Assembly: GCA_039028975.1 (NCBI GenBank) | Contig: JBCCHB010000007.1 | Span: 1-64,000 of the forward strand | DNA: 64,000 nucleotides | Direction: 5' to 3' | DNA from: JAHBNG01 sp039028975 | GTDB lineage: Bacteria; Chloroflexota; Anaerolineae; Caldilineales; Caldilineaceae | Position numbers and translations under genes: made by a program | In this document: in pieces, positions 16,219-25,323 of the stretch | How the letters are laid out: each line of letters begins with the position of its first letter | Numbering within the stretch: position 1 is the stretch's first letter | The notes under the pieces: model-generated | Told to the model about the DNA's origin: nothing | Seen by the model: the letters and a program-made list of their open reading frames with translations, nothing else | Databases searched by the model: none

Positions 16219-19200
16219 TTACTGTTGTATTAATGGTAGAAAGCTCTTTCCTGTATTTATCTCGTCCGTGCCAATGACAACCTCTATCTCTCGCGGCATA
16301 GCAACCAACTCACTGTTATCAACTGCATGAATCACTATCCGGTAGGTCCCTGATTGAGTAAAGCCAGGATAGATACCAGCAAACACATTTCTCTCATCGG
16401 TTGGTGTCAAGTTAAAGTTCGGTAGAGTTTCGGCTTGCAGCTCTTGAATATTTTCAGGGGTCATGTAGTCTGGTGGATAGACAATCGCCCATACTTGACG
16501 CACTGTTTGATCATCGCGCACATCTGCGCGGATAACGCCACTGAAATTAGTAAACTCAGTGGGTTCAGTCACACTAAATATATGAGGTGCCCACTGATTG
16601 CTGGCCAATGTACCTACATGTGCAAAGCTACTTTGCGCTGAAAGTGCACCATCTTGAAATTCGTTGGGTATGCCGTTTCCGTTGGCATCAAGCCAGGGGC
16701 GTTGTAGCTCAAAGATCGATTGTGCTACTTTGCTTGCCCTGTCAAAACTATTGGCTATATTATCTCCCAAATATAATGAAGTAAGGAACTGATCAGAAAA
16801 GTAGGCGCCATTGGGGGATGCTTTTGCATCATTTACAGCATTGGTAGAAGTCACCACAACACGGCCGGCTCGGCTGATGCTACCATTTTGGGGATCAATA
16901 AAGCTGCCTGACTGACATGCTTCAATAAAAATATTGAGCTTAATGTTCGGTACGAGCTCTTCTAGTGTATTAAGCCAGTTGTTCAGGTCTATAGGCGATA
17001 TACGATGGCCATTAAATTCATCAATATAGAACGTGTCTGAGCTACCATGATCCATAAGGTAAAGGGTCAACACGCCATTGGCATTTAATCTGTTTGCCGC
17101 CCAATCAACAATCGCCAAACGTAGAGCATCTTTGGTAGCAGCCGCATCGTATCCAGCAAGATCTGCTTTTGTTGCCAAATAGTAAATATCTTCATCGCTA
17201 TATCCATTTTTTTGGAAAAGCTGATAAACTGACTCAGTGACTTTGTGAATGTTCCTTTGGAGTCGATCTGCTCCCTTAAGCCTACCAGCAACAATAATTA
17301 ATGCTCTATTATCGCTAGCTTCATTCAAAGAACGAACCGAGAGAGTGTATTTGGCCTCATCACCAAAGACAGTCGCATCAAAATTGGCAAACCGTAAATA
17401 GACTGGACCACTTGCCGTTGCTTCGAAGTCGAGCCGAATGCCAGGATTAAAGTCAGGCGATTCATTTTGTTCAACTGCTTGATCACAGCCTTTATAAATC
17501 TCAAGGTTGACATCGGCTAGTGAGTCAATATCCGTACTAACTTCAATACGGTAGATAGTCCCCATATTTGCATTGAAATAGACCCAATCTACCTCTCCTT
17601 GGCTTGAGAACGTTTGCTCCAAGCTAGCACCATTTGTTTCAGATAATCTTGCGTTCGTACATGTATTTCCAATTTGCTCTCCTGAGGGTTCTAAGGTTGA
17701 CGTAGGTACAGATGTTACAGTTGGTGTTACAGTTGGTGTTACAGTTGGTGTTACAGTTGGTGCTTCAGTCGGTATTTCGGTCGGTGTTACAGTTGGTGTT
17801 ACAGTTTGAGTGGGTAGGGTCACTACAATATCAATACTGTCTCCATAATGGCTCCTTAGTGAATTCTCTTGATCGTCAAATATATCATTAGAATTCATTC
17901 CATCATGTGCTGGTGTAAAGGTACGAATGGCAAATGCATAAGGGGTATCAGGCAGTAGATCTGAGATGACGATGCTGTTAGCCGTTTTATCTGTCGTAGT
18001 TGCTACTACGCTGTAAGACGTATCACCGTCAATCGATATTCCTATTTCGTAAGCGCCGCCATCAGTCGTGTACAGAATCGGCTCCCAACTCAGGCGAACG
18101 GATGTAGTTGAAAGAACCAACACCTGCAAGTTAGTTGGAGGAATTGTTTGAGTCGTTTTCCAGGTACTACTTCGATTATCTAGACAGGTTACTGACTGCT
18201 GGTTTGCCCCCTCTAACCGATTAAAATCAATGTTGAAGTCTGTTAAGTTCGGCCATTTAGGAGGGCAACTTAAGTCGGAGGTTATCTGTCCGCTAAGTTT
18301 ATTGCTGTATAACCCAAGCTCAGTTAGGCTAACGAGTTGACCTAATTCTACTGGAATGGATCCGCTTAACTGATTATTGAACAATCGAAGTGAGGTAAGG
18401 TTAGTTAGCAGACCTAAATTAGCTGGGATAGCACCACCTAACTTATTCCTATGTAGCCAAAGCTTAGTGAGATTGTCAAGTTGACCTAATTCGGCCGGAA
18501 TAGAGCCACTCAGTTCGTTACCATGCAACCTAAGCTCACTTAAGTTTGAGAGTTGACCTAATTCTGTTGGAATAGCCCCGCTCAACTTATTACTGTCTAG
18601 AAAAAGTGAGGCGAGGTTGGTAAGTTGACCTAACCCGGCTGGAATAAATCCACTTAACCTATTACCTTGCAACCTAAACGAAGTAATGCTAGTCAGTTGA
18701 CCTAATTCCGCTGGAATAGCTCCACTCAGCTCATTATGATGTAACCTAAGCTCAGTTAGGTTTAAGAGCTGGCCTAATTCTACTGGCACGGTTCCACTTA
18801 TCTGGTTCCTGTCCAGATAAAGCTCAACAAGGTTAGAAAGTTGGCCTAATTCTGGTGGAATAACTCCACTTAGTTGATTATTAGCAAGAGAAAGAAACGT
18901 CAGGTTAGAGAGTTGGCCTAATTGAGTTGGAATAACTCCACTTAACCCATTGTTGAATAACCGAAGTTCAGTGAGGTTAGATAATTGGCCTAGCTCTGGT
19001 GGAATTCTATCACTTAGCTGATTGCTATGTAGAGAAAGGTCTGTAAGGTTGGAAAGTTGGCCTAATTCGGCCGGGATAGATCCGTTTAGCTGATTCCTAT
19101 GTAGGGAAAGTTCAATAAGATTAGAGAGTTGACCTAATTCTACTGGAAGAGAGCCGCTTAATTGATTATTGATCAGTGAAAGCCTGCTTACTTGAGCATT

Positions 19201-19506
19201 TACACAACTAATGCCGTACCAATCACATGGCGTATTGGTCTGTAACCAGTTACTGTTATTAGACCAGTTGGATCCGTTTGTGGCGTTATAAAGAATCACA
19301 AGTACTGAGCAATCATTTTGAGCAATGCCACTTGCTGTAGAGCAATCAAAAGAATTCGCTTGGTTGCTCGAGGCTGAATGGAGCGTAAAAACCCCTCTAC
19401 TTGGCACAAATTCACCTGCATACAGCACAACTAAGGATGTGAAAGCCAATAATACAGACATAATTATTGTATATATAATAACTTTGTAAGGGTGATATGC
19501 ATTCAT
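16219..19506 (-). CDS. Exported LRR-FN3-PPC-peptidase C13 (legumain/caspase-like) protein
   Basis: A 1095-residue protein. An N-terminal membrane/signal segment (residues ~8-32) precedes an LRR cap (NGSNWSNNSNW), about 13 near-identical 24-residue leucine-rich repeats (~108-438, xLxLxxNxLSGxIPxELGQL), a fibronectin III domain (~456-565), a Thr/Pro/Val stalk (~566-608), a PPC-like beta domain (~610-725), and a peptidase C13 domain (~733-943). The likely catalytic pair is His820 (LMDHGSSD) and Cys864 (IEACQSGSF). A C-terminal beta domain ends SFLPLIQQ, like surface tails in Chloroflexota. The in-frame ATG at 19527 adds seven residues; 19506 is preferred because MNAxHPY recurs at the start of the lipoprotein at 34819. 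It interrupts an amino-acid ABC operon. Substrates and binding partners are unknown. Confidence 0.88.
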   Translation of the reverse strand: MNAYHPYKVIIYTIIMSVLLAFTSLVVLYAGEFVPSRGVFTLHSASSNQANSFDCSTASGIAQNDCSVLVILYNATNGSNWSNNSNWLQTNTPCDWYGISCVNAQVSRLSLINNQLSGSLPVELGQLSNLIELSLHRNQLNGSIPAELGQLSNLTDLSLHSNQLSDRIPPELGQLSNLTELRLFNNGLSGVIPTQLGQLSNLTFLSLANNQLSGVIPPELGQLSNLVELYLDRNQISGTVPVELGQLLNLTELRLHHNELSGAIPAELGQLTSITSFRLQGNRLSGFIPAGLGQLTNLASLFLDSNKLSGAIPTELGQLSNLSELRLHGNELSGSIPAELGQLDNLTKLWLHRNKLGGAIPANLGLLTNLTSLRLFNNQLSGSIPVELGQLVSLTELGLYSNKLSGQITSDLSCPPKWPNLTDFNIDFNRLEGANQQSVTCLDNRSSTWKTTQTIPPTNLQVLVLSTTSVRLSWEPILYTTDGGAYEIGISIDGDTSYSVVATTTDKTANSIVISDLLPDTPYAFAIRTFTPAHDGMNSNDIFDDQENSLRSHYGDSIDIVVTLPTQTVTPTVTPTEIPTEAPTVTPTVTPTVTPTVTSVPTSTLEPSGEQIGNTCTNARLSETNGASLEQTFSSQGEVDWVYFNANMGTIYRIEVSTDIDSLADVNLEIYKGCDQAVEQNESPDFNPGIRLDFEATASGPVYLRFANFDATVFGDEAKYTLSVRSLNEASDNRALIIVAGRLKGADRLQRNIHKVTESVYQLFQKNGYSDEDIYYLATKADLAGYDAAATKDALRLAIVDWAANRLNANGVLTLYLMDHGSSDTFYIDEFNGHRISPIDLNNWLNTLEELVPNIKLNIFIEACQSGSFIDPQNGSISRAGRVVVTSTNAVNDAKASPNGAYFSDQFLTSLYLGDNIANSFDRASKVAQSIFELQRPWLDANGNGIPNEFQDGALSAQSSFAHVGTLASNQWAPHIFSVTEPTEFTNFSGVIRADVRDDQTVRQVWAIVYPPDYMTPENIQELQAETLPNFNLTPTDERNVFAGIYPGFTQSGTYRIVIHAVDNSELVAMPREIEVVIGTDEINTGKSFLPLIQQ
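17714..17807. repeat. 12-bp tandem repeat encoding the Thr-Pro stalk
   Basis: Seven to eight imperfect copies of a 12-bp unit (plus strand GTTACAGTTGGT) encode the TPTV repeats of the C13 protein stalk. The third to fifth units have diverged. Copy number could vary by slippage in frame. Confidence 0.8.
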
Positions 19507-19653
19507 TTTCATGCCACTATCATTCATGCTATCATTCGAGCAGTAAGATCTTGCCTAATTTATACTATATTGATTCTGAACGATCCAAATAATTAAGACA
19601 AATTTCACATGACAATCTATAGTGAATCAGGTCTACAATTTTGTACTACAATT

Positions 19654-20367
19654 CTACAGCCGATTGGCACACCAACGTAAGAACTCTGCAAAACAGCAGG
19701 AAAGAATCAGATAGATAGCTGCCGCCAGAAGCAGAAATTCAAACGCCCGAAAGGAACGGGTAATGCCAGTTTGGGTACTGTGAAATAACTCCGGTACAGA
19801 TACGAAAGATGCTAGGGACGTATTTTTCATATTGTGTACGAGGCGTGTTGCAATGGCTGGCATGGCCACACGTAATCCCTGCGGCAACAATATTGACCAA
19901 TACGACTGCCATGCCGAGGCCCCCAATGTCTTGGCAGAATCGACATGTTCTCTTGGCAATGTGCCAACTGCTGCCCGGAAAATTTCCGCAATGTAGGCAC
20001 TGGTATTGAGCGTAAGCGCCAACGTAACGGCAAATGCATAGTAGATCAAAGAGAGACCGGTTATCGATTCTAAAGAGCGAATAATCGGGTTGGCAAAGAA
20101 TAATTCTTGGCGAACCATGATGGGAAAAAGATTGGGAACCGCAAACGCCCAAAATAGTATCAGCACAAGGGCTGGAATATTTCGATGAATTTCAACGTGC
20201 AGTGTACCAATGACTCGCAGCCATCGCTTCCTAGACGTTCGCAACGTAGCTGTACCAATTCCGACGATTAATGACAGAATAGATGAAAGCAGCGTCAATG
20301 AGATTGTGAGCCAGAGCCCTCTCAGAAGCAAGCTGGTCATATCGGGCGTCAGCCAACTGATGGACAT
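19654..20367 (-). CDS. Amino-acid ABC transporter permease (second subunit)
   Basis: This 237-residue inner-membrane permease has five or so helices and an EAA-loop region (EIFRAAVGTLPREHVDSAKT near residue 130). It matches GltK/GlnP-type permeases and would pair with the permease at 15464 and the binding protein at 14351. It begins 6 bp after the methyltransferase gene and is followed by the LRR-peptidase gene. The closest family use is glutamate, glutamine or other polar amino acid uptake. Confidence 0.9.
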   Translation of the reverse strand: MSISWLTPDMTSLLLRGLWLTISLTLLSSILSLIVGIGTATLRTSRKRWLRVIGTLHVEIHRNIPALVLILFWAFAVPNLFPIMVRQELFFANPIIRSLESITGLSLIYYAFAVTLALTLNTSAYIAEIFRAAVGTLPREHVDSAKTLGASAWQSYWSILLPQGLRVAMPAIATRLVHNMKNTSLASFVSVPELFHSTQTGITRSFRAFEFLLLAAAIYLILSCCFAEFLRWCANRL

Positions 20368-20373
20368 TGCTCT

Positions 20374-21105
20374 CTATCTCTGGCTCATAACAATCATCAT
20401 GGGGCTATCCTGGCAAAGCATTGCACCATCTGCATTGGCAAACCACTCTTTAGGCTGAAAACCTGCGTTTTGTAAAAGATGAACCAAATCGTCCATCTGA
20501 TAGAGTCGATACTGAAGGAAGTATTCGTCCAAACCGTCAGGCGTACCAATGGTGAAACGCTCGGAAACGATAGAAGCCTTTGGATCATAGTGGCGCTGAA
20601 TATCTGTAAAATTCTGTTCATCTCCAAAGCGATCATGAAGCTTAAGATTGGCGAGGTAAGTATCCTTCTGCGGAACCTCAATAACCAAATGACCATCAGG
20701 ACGTAGAAGCCTATAGAGATTCATCAACATCCCACTGTTATCCTCCCCATTACTCATCTGCCCCAAGGTGGTAAAGAGACATAAGATGATCTCAAATGGA
20801 GGCGAATGATGGAAATCTTCTCCGCCAATTTCAAAAAACTCAACAGCAACGTTTTCCTTTTGAGCAGCATCGCGTGCTGCGTTAATCATTGCTGTTGAAG
20901 GATCAATCCCTATCACGGTAAATCCTCTTTTGGCCAACTCAATCGTATGCCGACCAAAACCACAGCCAACGTCCAGAATGGTGGCCTGGGGAGATGGTTG
21001 AAGCTGGGTAAGGAGAAAATCGACTTCCTTTTGAGTTCTTTCGAGTTGTATCAGGGGATGATTTAGATAGGGGGAACCCTCTGTAAAGAAGTTCGCTTGT
21101 GACAT
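20374..21105 (-). CDS. Class I SAM-dependent methyltransferase
   Basis: This 243-residue protein has motif I ILDVGCGFGRHTIELAKRG near residue 41, the acidic end of strand two (VIGIDPS), motif II-like ILCLFTTLGQM and LRPDGHLVIEVP near 130. The substrate is unknown. It heads the minus-strand run that continues into the permease 6 bp later. The upstream region to the next gene contains MITE copy 1. Confidence 0.85.
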   Translation of the reverse strand: MSQANFFTEGSPYLNHPLIQLERTQKEVDFLLTQLQPSPQATILDVGCGFGRHTIELAKRGFTVIGIDPSTAMINAARDAAQKENVAVEFFEIGGEDFHHSPPFEIILCLFTTLGQMSNGEDNSGMLMNLYRLLRPDGHLVIEVPQKDTYLANLKLHDRFGDEQNFTDIQRHYDPKASIVSERFTIGTPDGLDEYFLQYRLYQMDDLVHLLQNAGFQPKEWFANADGAMLCQDSPMMIVMSQR

Positions 21106-21186
21106 AGCTTCTGTATAGATAGCCAGATAAAATCAGTAGTTAAATATGCTGCATCAAACAACCGCCGGCTGCTGACAATCTATTAT

Positions 21187-21299
21187 CAGTAGTTCACGAT
21201 TTCAGTGAAGGAGGTGTTCGCTTACGCCGGACTTCTCTAGGCAGATCCGCATAAGAGAATGCTCATTCCACGGAAACTAGTAACTTTCGTGAACGACTG
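21187..21299 (+). mobile_element. 113-bp MITE, copy 1
   Basis: The ends CAGTAGTTCACGA and TCGTGAACGACTG are 12/13 inverted matches. The element is flanked on both sides by ATTAT (21182-21186 and 21300-21304), a 5-bp target duplication. The interior is about 88% identical to the copy at 23844 and has no open frame. It is a non-autonomous transposon; no source transposase is in the window. Confidence 0.85.
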
Positions 21300-21360
21300 A
21301 TTATTTGGGTGGTGCGTGTAGATCCCCACTCACGGTGGGAAGATATTGATTGCGCTTTTT

Positions 21361-22260
21361 TCAGAGCGAATCTCGTACATCGAGCATGGGTAGATCTTGA
21401 CGTTCCAAGTCGTAGAGCGCTTCAAAGGGAATCGCAGCATCCATCGATTCCGCCACTTCAGCCCATGCCTCGATCCATTCTCTATCCACCCCATCTACAT
21501 CATCCACGACGCGCAACCTATCCAAATTATAGGTCTCTTTGATGCTCTTCATCTCGGCAGCAACACTCTCTGGTGAGCGTTGACGAAAGCCTGTACCATG
21601 AACAGACTCTTGACACCATTCACAACCGTACGGGCAACCGCGCGAGGTAGAGATGGTCATGGATGCATAGCCATTGCTCTCCTGCCAGGTATCTAGGTAG
21701 CGCTCCATATCGATTAAATCTCGAGCTGGTAGAGGAAGCGCATCTAGGTTCTCAATAGGTGGGCGTGGCGGATTTAGGTGGGAGATCCCCTCTTCATCTC
21801 GGTAAGCAATGCCAAGTTCAGAAGCAAAATGAGCAGAGTCGAAGTGGCCAGAATCGATAAGCTCAAGTAAGGCGACTATAGTCTGCTCGCCCTCGTGATG
21901 GGCTACCACATCTACCTGCGGATATTGCAGAAATGAGACTGGATCCTTGGTCGGCTCTGGACCACCAAGGATGACGAGATTTCCTTGATTACTAGCCATA
22001 GAGGCAAGCGTTAGGGTAGTATCGCGGGTCGGAAGTAGGACAGATATGCCAACAGCGTCTGGCTCTTCTCTTTCTAGTGCTGAAAAAAATGCTGATTCGT
22101 CATCCTCAAAGGTCCCATCAAAGATAGCGACAGAATGACCGTTGTCACGGACGTAAGAAGCTAGATAAAGCAATCCAAGTGGAAAATACGGGCTGCTTGA
22201 CGCCTGTTCTTCTGGGCTTTTGGATAAGAACAGGGGATGGCAGAGCAATAGTTTCGCCAT
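21361..22260 (-). CDS. Truncated B12-binding radical SAM protein
   Basis: This 299-residue protein has an N-terminal B12-binding-like domain (GLLYLASYVRDNGH and VGISVLLPTRD) and the start of a radical SAM domain with the cluster motif CPYGCEWC near residue 209. Members of this class are usually 450-550 residues; the barrel is cut off shortly after its second strand, ending LDVRDSL. The truncation lies about 60 bp from MITE copy 1. It is probably inactive or a deletion remnant, although the 4Fe-4S cysteines are intact. Confidence 0.75.
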   Translation of the reverse strand: MAKLLLCHPLFLSKSPEEQASSSPYFPLGLLYLASYVRDNGHSVAIFDGTFEDDESAFFSALEREEPDAVGISVLLPTRDTTLTLASMASNQGNLVILGGPEPTKDPVSFLQYPQVDVVAHHEGEQTIVALLELIDSGHFDSAHFASELGIAYRDEEGISHLNPPRPPIENLDALPLPARDLIDMERYLDTWQESNGYASMTISTSRGCPYGCEWCQESVHGTGFRQRSPESVAAEMKSIKETYNLDRLRVVDDVDGVDREWIEAWAEVAESMDAAIPFEALYDLERQDLPMLDVRDSL

Positions 22261-22314
22261 AGGTTTTTGTCGTGGTTTGTGGTGTGTACCGAATTATGAT
22301 GATTCTTAGGCAAT

Positions 22315-22399
22315 TTAGAAACGGGAACTAAATAACTTTGACAATTGATGAGCTATACCCGATTGAAACCTACAAGTTATTTGCGCCTCATCTCTTAGG
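22315..22399 (-). repeat. Interspersed element family R, copy 2
   Basis: Read on the minus strand it contains GCGCAAATAACTTG, TTTCAATCGGGTATAGC and AGTTATTTAGTTCCCGTTTC, lining up with copy 1 at 10468 over its length with substitutions. It lies in the divergent region between the radical SAM gene and the ADP-ribosylglycohydrolase-like gene. Confidence 0.6.
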
Positions 22400-22501
22400 G
22401 ACTATCGTATCATAAACAGAATATGATATGATAATGTACAAACTAGTCTAATCAATCATATCGATTTCTACTGTAAGATCACTGACGAATCAAGGCCTGG
22501 C

Positions 22502-23737
22502 GTGACTTCTATGAAACTAAGAAACTTCCCTACATTCACCATGATTGTTCTTGCGGCTTCGCTCTTCATGGCAATCGGCATCGTAGCCCTCAATCACCAA
22601 GGTACAAATCACCTAGATACAAATCCCTCAAGCACGAACCCTCTAATGGATAGAGAGGGCGAGGGTTCAGACAGTGGTTCAGTCATTGAGCAACAGCTTA
22701 GCCCCGAACTCTACTATGACAAAGTCAGGGCCGCATGGCAGACGATTTTGATTGCCAATTATACCGGGCTTGAGCACGAGGGGCTCTATTTGGATGAGCC
22801 AAGTGAAGAAACCTCCATTGAGCTTGTGCTGCTAGAGCAGTGGCCAACCGATGACGATACCTCAGTTGAATGGGTGGATCTTCACATTTTAGAGACCTAT
22901 GGACTCCATCCCACCTATGAGCAGATTCGTGATGAGTGGGTCGATCATCTCAACCACGACATCTGGGTCTCTACCCGTCAAGCTCGCGATCTGATGGATA
23001 TAGGGGTCGTACCACCCCAGACAGGAGAGGCTAGGCTGAATCCTGAAGGTGTATGGACCATTGATGCCCAACTTCAAACTGAGCTATTTGGGCTAATTGC
23101 ACCTGGGTTGCCCGACGTAGCCATGAATCAGGCTCGCTATTTTGCACGGGTAACCAACAGCGGCTTTGCGGTAGAGGCCAGCCAATTTTATGCTTCTGCC
23201 TATGCCGATGCGTTCTTTGTTTTCCATGTTCCTACGTTAATTGAACGAGCGCAGAGTCGCTTCCCCAAAGATAGTGATATTGCGCAAATTGTAACGTTTG
23301 TCCAGACTTGCCACACAAACCACCCCGATAACTGGCGTACATGCCGCCAAATGATTCGGGACCGCTATGACACGGATCCGGTGTGGTGGGGAGCACGAGT
23401 TAACTTTGCATCGGCCATTATGGCTCTGCTCTACGGAGAGGGCGATCTGATGGAAACCATGACCATTGGCAGCCTAGCTGGCTGGGACGCCGACAACAAC
23501 GTGACAACTGGCGCAGGACTGCTGGCATTGATCGTGGGGTATGATGGATTGCCTGAGGCGTTTCGTAGCGCTAGTGATACCTACTTTAACGAGGATGTCA
23601 CTGGTGATTTGCCCAAGACCCAAACTGTGGCCGAAATCGCGGAACGAACCCAACGGCTGGCCGAACAAACGATTATAGAAGCTGGTGGACAAGTTCTTTC
23701 TGACCGATATGTGGTTGTTAGCCACTCCGTTGAGTGA
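22502..23737 (+). CDS. Exported ADP-ribosylglycohydrolase-like protein
   Basis: This 411-residue protein has a signal or anchor segment (residues ~10-30) and a Ser/Thr/Asn-rich linker, then an all-helical domain. Its most telling motif is GWDADNNVTTGAGLLALIVG near residue 325, matching the GxDxDxN metal-binding stretch of ADP-ribosylglycohydrolases. Residues ~195-230 match the helix that normally follows. The usual first metal site near the domain start is weak (LYLDEPSEE). The start could be GTG 22502 or ATG 22511. The family removes ADP-ribose from proteins or acts on related glycosides; an exported form suggests an extracellular substrate. MITE copy 2 lies ~100 bp downstream. Confidence 0.65.
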   Translation: MTSMKLRNFPTFTMIVLAASLFMAIGIVALNHQGTNHLDTNPSSTNPLMDREGEGSDSGSVIEQQLSPELYYDKVRAAWQTILIANYTGLEHEGLYLDEPSEETSIELVLLEQWPTDDDTSVEWVDLHILETYGLHPTYEQIRDEWVDHLNHDIWVSTRQARDLMDIGVVPPQTGEARLNPEGVWTIDAQLQTELFGLIAPGLPDVAMNQARYFARVTNSGFAVEASQFYASAYADAFFVFHVPTLIERAQSRFPKDSDIAQIVTFVQTCHTNHPDNWRTCRQMIRDRYDTDPVWWGARVNFASAIMALLYGEGDLMETMTIGSLAGWDADNNVTTGAGLLALIVGYDGLPEAFRSASDTYFNEDVTGDLPKTQTVAEIAERTQRLAEQTIIEAGGQVLSDRYVVVSHSVE

Positions 23738-23843
23738 GGTACAGTACCCGTACCGTTCCGCGGCATGGAGTGGGCCGATAACAATACCCTTCTCATCACC
23801 GACTACCAAGGGAGGCTTTTACTAGTCTTGGACAAAGCAGAAT

Positions 23844-23956
23844 CAGTCGTTCACGATTTCGGCGGAGGAGGTGTTCTGTAACGCTGGACTTCTCGAGGCA
23901 GATCCGCATTAGAGAATGCTCATTCCACGGCAACGAGTCACTTTCGTGAACGACTG
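23844..23956 (+). mobile_element. 113-bp MITE, copy 2
   Basis: Perfect 13-bp terminal inverted repeats CAGTCGTTCACGA / TCGTGAACGACTG are flanked by the duplicated target AGAAT (23839-23843 and 23957-23961). It has the same length as copy 1. It sits between the stops of the convergent ADP-ribosylglycohydrolase-like and aldo/keto reductase genes. Confidence 0.88.
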
Positions 23957-23969
23957 AGAATAAGAATTA

Positions 23970-25013
23970 TCACCCTACATAATGGTAACCCCTATCCAAC
24001 AGCCCCTCTTCCTTTAGTGCAGACCAAAACTCATCAGGCAGGGCCGTCTCGATCAACTCAATATTAGGCGCGACCCGTTCAGGTCTGCTGGTGCTAATAG
24101 CCATGCTTACGATTGCAGGGTGGGATTGACCAAATTGATAGCAGGCATGGGCTGGATCAACAGAGAATTGCTCACAGAGCATGAAGAATTTTTCCCTCCA
24201 TTGAAAAATGGCCCGATCGTCGACATTGTTGTGATCTAGTTTGCGATAGTTGAAGAATTCGCCACCCGTCAAGAAACCAGCATTGAAGACCGCTGAGTTG
24301 ATAATGGCTACGTTCTTTTGTTGTAGTTCATCCATAAATGCCAGTAACTCTGCTGGATGGGAGTAGAGCGTCATGCTATTGGCGAACATCACCCAGTCTA
24401 GATCGACGTGACGAGTGATTTCCTGGATGCTGGTCCAATCTTTGGCACCGACGCCTATTGCACTAGCTTTACCAGCTACCTTAAGCTCAGCCAGCGCGCG
24501 ATAGGCGTCCAGTACATCTTCAAAGAGTTGCTCTCGTTCAGCAGGCGAATTAGCCTGAGCCAAGTATTCATCGGGATCATGGACAGAGACCATCTGAGTT
24601 ACATAACCCCTTCCCAACAATTCGTTGCCTTCTTCCCAGCAGCGCAAAATACCGTCGTAGCTAATATCGAGCACTGCGTCGTGTTCTAAGCCAAACCAGG
24701 CGCCCGGTTCAAAGGTGGGTTCTGGCGTGGTTAATGGTGCCCGCCGCCAAGCCAGCTTGTTGCTGATGACAACATCGTGAGCATCAACGCCCAAAGTTCG
24801 TAATCCATCACCGATGCACTCCAACGCAAGGCCGGCACCGTACTTTCCTGCCGAGTCGATTCCAACAGCGCCACTCGCCTCCTTGACCATTTCTGCTAGT
24901 ACGGCTAGCTTTTGTTCATAAGGAACGACTTTGAAGATATTGCCAAAGGTTGTAGTACCGAAGACAATTGAGGGAAGCCGGACGTCGGTCTCGCCGATTG
25001 CTGTGTATTGCAT
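23970..25013 (-). CDS. Aldo/keto reductase
   Basis: This 347-residue TIM-barrel oxidoreductase resembles D-threo-aldose 1-dehydrogenase / fucose dehydrogenase-type members. Features are VFGTTTFGNIF near residue 16, DSAGKYGAG near 50 (catalytic Asp and Tyr), the catalytic Lys in VVISNKLAW near 82, the His in MVSVHDPDEYLA near 138, and SAIGVGAKDW near 183. It should oxidise or reduce a sugar or aldehyde with NAD(P). The ATG at 25013 has a full CAGGAGG site 8 bp upstream; the longer frame to 25109 runs into a repeat element and is rejected. Confidence 0.9.
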   Translation of the reverse strand: MQYTAIGETDVRLPSIVFGTTTFGNIFKVVPYEQKLAVLAEMVKEASGAVGIDSAGKYGAGLALECIGDGLRTLGVDAHDVVISNKLAWRRAPLTTPEPTFEPGAWFGLEHDAVLDISYDGILRCWEEGNELLGRGYVTQMVSVHDPDEYLAQANSPAEREQLFEDVLDAYRALAELKVAGKASAIGVGAKDWTSIQEITRHVDLDWVMFANSMTLYSHPAELLAFMDELQQKNVAIINSAVFNAGFLTGGEFFNYRKLDHNNVDDRAIFQWREKFFMLCEQFSVDPAHACYQFGQSHPAIVSMAISTSRPERVAPNIELIETALPDEFWSALKEEGLLDRGYHYVG

Positions 25014-25038
25014 AAATATGCCTCCTGTCAATGAGATC

Positions 25039-25116
25039 GTAAGAAATGGAGTCGCAAATAACCTGCGTCCTGCGTGTATCGCCCGGGTGTAACCCCATTC
25101 AGTGACCAATTTGTTT
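25039..25116 (+). repeat. Interspersed element family R, copy 3
   Basis: It contains GTCGCAAATAACCTGCG, then CCCGGGTGTAACCCCATTCA and CAATTTGTTTA, aligning with copies 1 and 2. It directly abuts palindrome P copy B, so two repeat families are nested or adjacent upstream of the aldo/keto reductase. Confidence 0.55.
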
Positions 25117-25198
25117 ATACTCAGCTCTGTTTGAAAACAGGTGTTTGGTCTCTGATAGAGCTTGGGAAAACACCTGTTTTCAAAACGACCGCAGTATA
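25116..25198 (+). repeat. Palindromic element family P, copy B
   Basis: The ends TATACTCAGCTCTG and CGACCGCAGTATA enclose arms GTTTGAAAACAGGTGTTT / AAACACCTGTTTTCAAAAC, a near-perfect 18-bp stem with an apical CTCTGATAGAG mini-hairpin. Its core is nearly identical to copy D but sits in the opposite sense to the ends. Confidence 0.8.
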
Positions 25199-25323
25199 AC
25201 GCTCATTTCTAAGTAGTTTTCAACCAAGTATAGTGAGTATTCGATTCAGAGCAAAAAACTGTCCAACAAGATCCCGCGGGGTAAAGGTTGCGTGAAACTG
25301 ATGCTCTACGGCACAATATGTAG

